DNA from: Closterium sp. NIES-65
Taxonomy: Eukaryota; Streptophyta; Zygnematophyceae; Desmidiales; Closteriaceae
NCBI GenBank assembly: GCA_948144175.1
Contig: CANXME010000105.1
Coordinates: 1,488,001 to 1,552,000, forward strand
Direction of reading: 5' to 3'
DNA length: 64,000 nucleotides
The translations under genes were made by a program, and so were the position numbers. The notes beneath the pieces were generated by a model. It had not been told where the DNA came from, did not search any database, and saw nothing but the letters and a program-made list of their open reading frames with translations. This document shows, one piece after another, positions 59,544 to 64,000 of this stretch. Every line of letters begins with the position of its first letter. Position 1 is the first letter of the stretch.

Positions 59544-62500
59544 TCATGCTTTCCCTTGACTCAACCTCTCTTGCACATGCTTCAGAGCTCGCGCAGCTGC
59601 CTCATTTGCAGGTACCTTCTCTTCCACCAGGAGACGTTGAAACTCTTCACGTACTGCCACAGCAAATTGCTCTCTAGCCGCTGCTGCTGCCGCTGCTGCA
59701 GCTGCTGCGGTAACCACTGAAGATGGCAGTGAAGCTTTTCCCCCATCACAAACGGCATGGCTATTGCCGTCCACAGCTCCTGTGGCTGTATGTGTATTCT
59801 GATCATTTGCCTGTGCAGGCTGCTGGCGTGCAGTGTAAAGGTCAAAGCACGCAAGCTGAAGGCAGCTGCAGGAAGGATCTCGGACGGCTGAGATGACAAG
59901 CCTGCGAGACAAATAAGGGGAGGGAAGGAAGGGAGGGGTAATTGCCAGAGTTTCTTGTGAATCTTACAATTGCCCTGTTAGCTGGGCTGTACAGTCAAGT
60001 TACAAAGTGACCCCTGCCATGTTGCAAACGTTTAAGGCTGTGAAATGCAGAGTTGCCCTGATATGGTTTGGCATTTGCCACATACAGATCTGCAGATGCA
60101 AAGATGAGTGGTAGGAAAGCATAGAAGAAACGACCTCCACAAAGCTTCATAGCTGCACAGCAAGGCACATTCCTCAATGGGTCTAGCTTTGTTTTGGTAC
60201 CTGAATAGAGTCGCTCGGTGGGGCAAAGCTGTACCTGAATAGAGTCGCTCGGGGCAAAGCTGTACCTGAATAGAGTCGCTCGCTGGGGCAAAGCTGTACC
60301 TGAATAGAGTCGCTCGCTGGGGCAAAGCTGTACCTGAATAGAGTCGCTGGGTTTTGTTTAGCTGAGCCGATTGGAAACACTCGAGTCTGATGCCTGCTGC
60401 TGAATTGCACAGCAGCCTGTGTGTCCAGAACGCCCCAAGTCTTTCCGCCGTCCTTGCTGGCTTGCAGCGACCTGATACAGTGTACGGAGTGCATGGGTGG
60501 AATGGTATATTTCACAAAATCACGCATTGTACAGTGTTTCAATGAAGTGATGAAAATCTGGCAGTTAAAAAAATCTAGAGGTTGATTGAAACGAATGTGT
60601 TGTTCTTCACTACCATCAAAAACCTTATTTGAGACTCACCAGCAGCAGGGGTCCCTTTCTGGGCAATCATTCGCCGATGTAATTGAATACATGGTGACTG
60701 TAACAGGAGCGGAGCCACTGAGCCGATACTGTAACCATGCACCTGCCAAAGGGAGTGCCACCAGAACAAAAAGAACGTTCACAGAAGGACAATAATGTTT
60801 GGTCTGATGCCACAAGCTGGATTCAGCTCGAGATTGCACTCACAATTAATGAAGCATGTGAATGCCTTGGATGGCATTGGATGGCACGTCATGGCATGGC
60901 ACGTCAGGGTGAGTTTTGAGTCGACTCAAAACTCACAGGGAGTGCCACCAGAACAAAAAGAACGTTCACAGAAGGACAATAATGTTTGGTCTGATGCCAC
61001 AAGCTGGATTCAGCTCGAGATTGCATTCACAATTAATGAAGCATGTGAATGGCTTGGATGGCATTGGATGGCACGTCATGGCATGGCACGTCACGGCATG
61101 GCATGGCATGGCATGGCATGTCATGGCATGGCATGGTATGGCAAGTAACGTCACAGCATGGCACAATGGTGGTGTTCTGGTGACTCCTGCGGGGGGGGGG
61201 GGGGGAGGAGGGGGGGCGAATGTAACTGATGATGGTTCCGAAAGGTGTTTCAGGGCTCGATTTCTCCACCTCCCGCTTTTGAGTCGACTCAAAAGCAGAT
61301 TTCTCCACCTCCCACTTTTGAGTCGACTCAAAAGCAGATTTCTCCACCTCCCGCTTTTGAGTCGACTCAAAAGCAGATTTCTCCACCTCCCGCTTTTGAG
61401 TCGACTCAAAAGCAGATTTCTCCACCTCCCGCTTTTGAGTCGACTCAAAAGCAGATTTCTCCACCTCCCACTACAACCGAAGATGGGAAATTTCGGGCGC
61501 GAGGGGTGGAAGGCTCCGACGGTAAATGAAGAACCTGTGGGTACATTTTCCTGGTCCAGAAACGGGGGTATCGCATTTGGCGCGAACAGGGAAAAATGGT
61601 TACAAACAAAAACTAGGGTGACTCCTTCTCGAAACAAACAGCTCACCAGGAACAAACACCTCACCAGGAACAAACACCTCACAAGGGTTTGCACTAAGAA
61701 GGGGACGTTGTTTTTTTTTTTTTTTCCTGGTTCTTGCGCGTGTGTGTGCGGCGTGCAGTCAAGCAGTCTTTAGTTTCACGGGTAGAACGTCGGTGTTCCT
61801 ACCCCCAGCTCCTCTCTTCTCTGGCTGTCCCACTTTCCCGTGAAGAGTGGTTGCCGGAAGGCAAGGCGAGAGAGGCAAAATTTGCCTGAGGAGGAAGGTG
61901 GGGAGGGTAAATGTGCAGCTTCCAAGTGGTCCACATCCCTGAGGGTAAATGAGTGTTCTGTTGGCATTTACCTTCGTTTTGGTTCAGAGGACAAATAGGT
62001 GGCTCGGCACGGTTATACGGGCTGACCGGCGTGTCTAACCAAAAAACGCAGAGGGGAAGATTCCTATTTCCCCTCGCTCCCCCTCCGCCAGTGCCTAGAG
62101 AACACCACCAGTATGGCATGGCAGCTGGGAACATCTTACCTTTCCCTCCCTCATGGTGCAGCCATTTGGTGTGCAGCGCTGCATCGCATGCTGAGACGGC
62201 CTGGGACGGAGGGCAGAGCAGAGGGATGGAGGGACGGGGGATGCATGGATGGGTGTGGCATATGATGGTTATGCACATGGAAACATGCCAGAACATCACA
62301 TTTATTTGATGTGCAGCGATGCATCACATGCTGATATCGCCTTGGACAGAGGGCAGAGCGGATGGATGGATGTAAAGTGAGAGCATTCATTGAGTTGAGA
62401 CACACACCCCACAGCCACAGTGAAACAGAGTAAACTCTTCCATCCACAGCCACACCCACCCATCTCACCATCACTCCCATCTCACCATCACTCCCATCTC

Positions 62501-64000
62501 ACCATCTCATTGGGTGTGTTCTCCCCATCTGCTGACACCCAGCCGCAACACACCCAGACAGTCACGGCATGGACTGAGCTGAGAGCATTCATTCAGTTGA
62601 ACCACTCTACAACCATCTCAACACCTCACCATCTCATTGGGAGCGTTCTCCCCATCTGCTGACACCATGCCACCACACACCCTCTCATGCTGCACCAACC
62701 CCTGCAGCCACGATGCATCTCCACCCCCACCATTCCCGGCCCGCATCTCCAATGCCTGCTTGACACGTGGCAGCACCTCCTGTGCTGCCTCCATCGCCAT
62801 AGCTGCCAGCACAGCCCGTTTTCCGTACCTCCACCCTCCCACCCCTTTTTCCTCCGCCACTACTCCCCCCTTTTCTTTCCTCGCCTCTGCACTGGCCCCC
62901 TCTACTCCTTCAGCTTCACACTCCTTCACCCCGACTATCCACCCCGCCCCCTCACTCCCCTCCTTCTCTCCCTCCTCCTCCTTCCAGATCTGAACCCCCA
63001 TGGCAGTCAGGAGGGATAGCAGGGGAACAGCAGCAGCAGAAGAGCCACCACTACCAGCAGAGGTACCGGAAGCAGCAACCGCACCACCAGTCCCACCAAC
63101 CGTAGACGTCGCCAGTGCATCCAAGAGTATCGTGCGAAAGGGATCGCATCGATTGTCGTTGAATGGCAACGAGCGGGAGCGGAAGGGGAGCGAGCGGAGA
63201 ACAGAGAGCAGAGAGAGGAGAGCGTCTAAAGATGTGCCTAGCGACTTCTGCGCTGTTTCTGCTGCTGCTGATGCTGCTTCAAGACTTGGAGAGCCAATAA
63301 CATAACGACACATGTCCCCTACAGCAAGCAGCAGTGCACCCACATGCTCATCCACCATCCTCCTCTCCAACCTCCCATCCTTCCCCTCTTTCCCCTTGTC
63401 CCCCCCATCACCCTCACCATTCTCCAACCCCAGTTCCCCCCTCGCTGCTCTCCACTCCACAGAACCAGTCTGCCTCCCTCCCAACACCACACCATCCCTT
63501 ACCCCTCCCTCTTCTCCTCCTCCCTCCTTCCCTCCTCCCCTCCCTCCACTCAGCTCCTCTCTCTCCCTCGCATCCCTCTCCTCCAACCGCCTCCTCTCGT
63601 CCACATTAAGACTGGCTCGAGCTCTTGCTGTCACCGCTGCCACTGCCGTTGCCACAGCTGCCTCTGATGCTTCTGTCCGCCTGTGCTGGAGCTGATTAGA
63701 GGGAGCGGGTTTGGGTGGGTGGAGGAAAAGTGGGAGGGGGGAAAGGGGGAAAAGGAAGGATGGTTGAGGACGAAAAGAGAAGGACTGTCTGCAGCTACCG
63801 CTAGCTTCAATCAGCTGCCGCTGCGACTGAGGCCACTGTGCTGCCACCTTCTCTCTTTGAACAGCCTCCTCCCATCTACACCAAGCCCAGCTCGAGCCCT
63901 CGCTGTCACCGCTGCCACTTCTGCTGCTACTCCCACCTCTGATGCTTCTGCCCGCCTGTGCTGGAGATGAATGGGAGGAGGGTTTCGGCGATTGGGAGAA
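59544..64000 (-). CDS. PNG1: Cytosolic peptide:N-glycanase (PNG1-type), C-terminal half; N-terminus outside window
   Basis: PNGases remove N-glycans from misfolded glycoproteins during ER-associated degradation. Exon 63691-62630 encodes RRRLEERD, then VDEHVGALLLAVGDM, SLPFRSRSLPF and GMVSADGENAPNEM, matching in order the region after the transglutaminase core of Arabidopsis PNG1. Exon 60742-60640 (GAWLQYR ... MYSITSANDCPERDP) joins 60471-60334 (SLQASKDGGKTWGVLD ... ATLF) and 59901-59544 (RLVISAVRDPSCSCLQLACFDLY). Phases fit exactly: W is split as TG/G and R as AG/G. These three exons form the discoidin-like C-terminal domain. An Ala-rich tail of about 90 residues ending LSQGKA extends past the end known in Arabidopsis. 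The exon between 62630 and 60742 is unresolved (a candidate reads GKWDSQRREELG near 61.8 kb). The catalytic Cys-His-Asp would lie right of the window. Confidence 0.75.
60180..60350 (-). repeat. Tandem array of a 5' splice site in a PNG1-type intron
   Basis: About five copies of a 30-37 bp unit containing GCGACTCTATTCAGGTACAGC on the minus strand. The first copy is the true exon end (ATLFR) and donor at 60334/60333; the others repeat the same exon tail and GTAC donor downstream. The last copy continues as GTACCAAAAC. Confidence 0.85.
60751..61090 (+). repeat. Two-copy direct repeat separated by a 28 bp palindrome
   Basis: Segment 60751-60908 recurs at 60938-61090 (offset 187 bp) with few differences. 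Between them, 60909-60936 is a perfect 28 bp palindrome centred on GTCGAC. The second copy runs into a GGCATGGCAT-rich tract to about 61150. Confidence 0.85.
61258..61469 (+). repeat. 39 bp minisatellite of palindromic units
   Basis: Five full units, each a 22 bp near-perfect palindrome around TTTTGAGTCGACTCAAAA joined to the spacer AGATTTCTCCACCTCCC. Palindromes start at 61275, 61314, 61353, 61392 and 61431. It is preceded by a G-rich run at about 61190-61216 and lies in a presumed PNG1-type intron. Confidence 0.9.
63691..63962 (-). repeat. Partial exon duplication in the PNG1-type gene
   Basis: The start of exon 63691-62630 (LQHRRTEASEAAV ... VTARARASL) has a diverged copy upstream at about 63962-63860 (LQHRRAEASEVGV ... 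VTARARAGLG), about 271 bp away. Both follow a CAG acceptor-like sequence. Confidence 0.7.

Noticed and set aside
61258..61469. CRISPR-like array
   Set aside because: Spacers are identical rather than unique, and the genome is eukaryotic; it is a minisatellite.
60916..61773. ORF with five 13-residue repeats (FLHLPLLSRLKSR)
   Set aside because: It is the conceptual translation of the 39 bp palindromic minisatellite in a presumed intron.

Overview
This window is nuclear DNA from a eukaryote of the green lineage. The host genes have spliceosomal introns. Two are recognisable as plant-type proteins: a CASP-like four-pass membrane protein, and a peptide:N-glycanase with the plant-style C-terminal discoidin-like block. 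Most of the rest is Ty1/copia and Ty3/gypsy retrotransposon sequence. Very short introns, Ala/Ser/Gly-rich coding sequence and many copia copies with glycine-rich gag suggest a streptophyte alga (a desmid such as Closterium would fit). The organism call is inference from protein style, not proof.

Layout. 1-3.7 kb: internal part and 3' end of a Ty3/gypsy element (+). 3.7-5.9 kb: a four-exon hAT-transposase-like gene (-) whose predicted splicing gives one open 614-residue frame. 6.76-50.24 kb: a copia element, here called A1, with LTRs 6764-7199 and 49801-50238, TCTTT target duplications, a PBS and a PPT. Its pol gene is split at about 10,861 and resumes at about 48,297.

The 37.4 kb between the A1 halves holds, in order: a 5'-truncated copia of a second family (B1, +); a copia of a third family (C, -) whose 5' LTR is interrupted by a complete B element (B2, -) that itself carries a foreign solo LTR; an unassigned AT-rich stretch; a B element (B5, -) interrupted by a short non-autonomous element (E, -); the CASP-like gene (-); a solo A-family LTR; a complete young B element (B3, +); an A-family fragment (A2, -) carrying a tRNA-like insert; and a 5'-truncated B element (B4, -). 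The segment ends inside B copies on both sides and contains a host gene, so simple transposition does not explain it. A captured genomic segment or an assembly chimera are both possible.

50.2-64 kb is host DNA: a multi-exon MYND-finger gene (-) disrupted by a hAT-type MITE and carrying long CTG/CAG tracts; an ankyrin-coiled-coil gene (+) with nearly one ankyrin repeat per exon; and the 3' half of a PNG1-type peptide:N-glycanase gene (-) that runs off the right edge and has several tandem repeats in its introns.

B-family elements share unusual traits: LTRs of only about 125-135 bp, a noncanonical gag zinc knuckle (CX13CX3HX4C), a GC-rich tandem-repeat leader that differs in each copy, a minisatellite-encoded linker between integrase and RT, and potential hairpins next to the PBS and the PPT.
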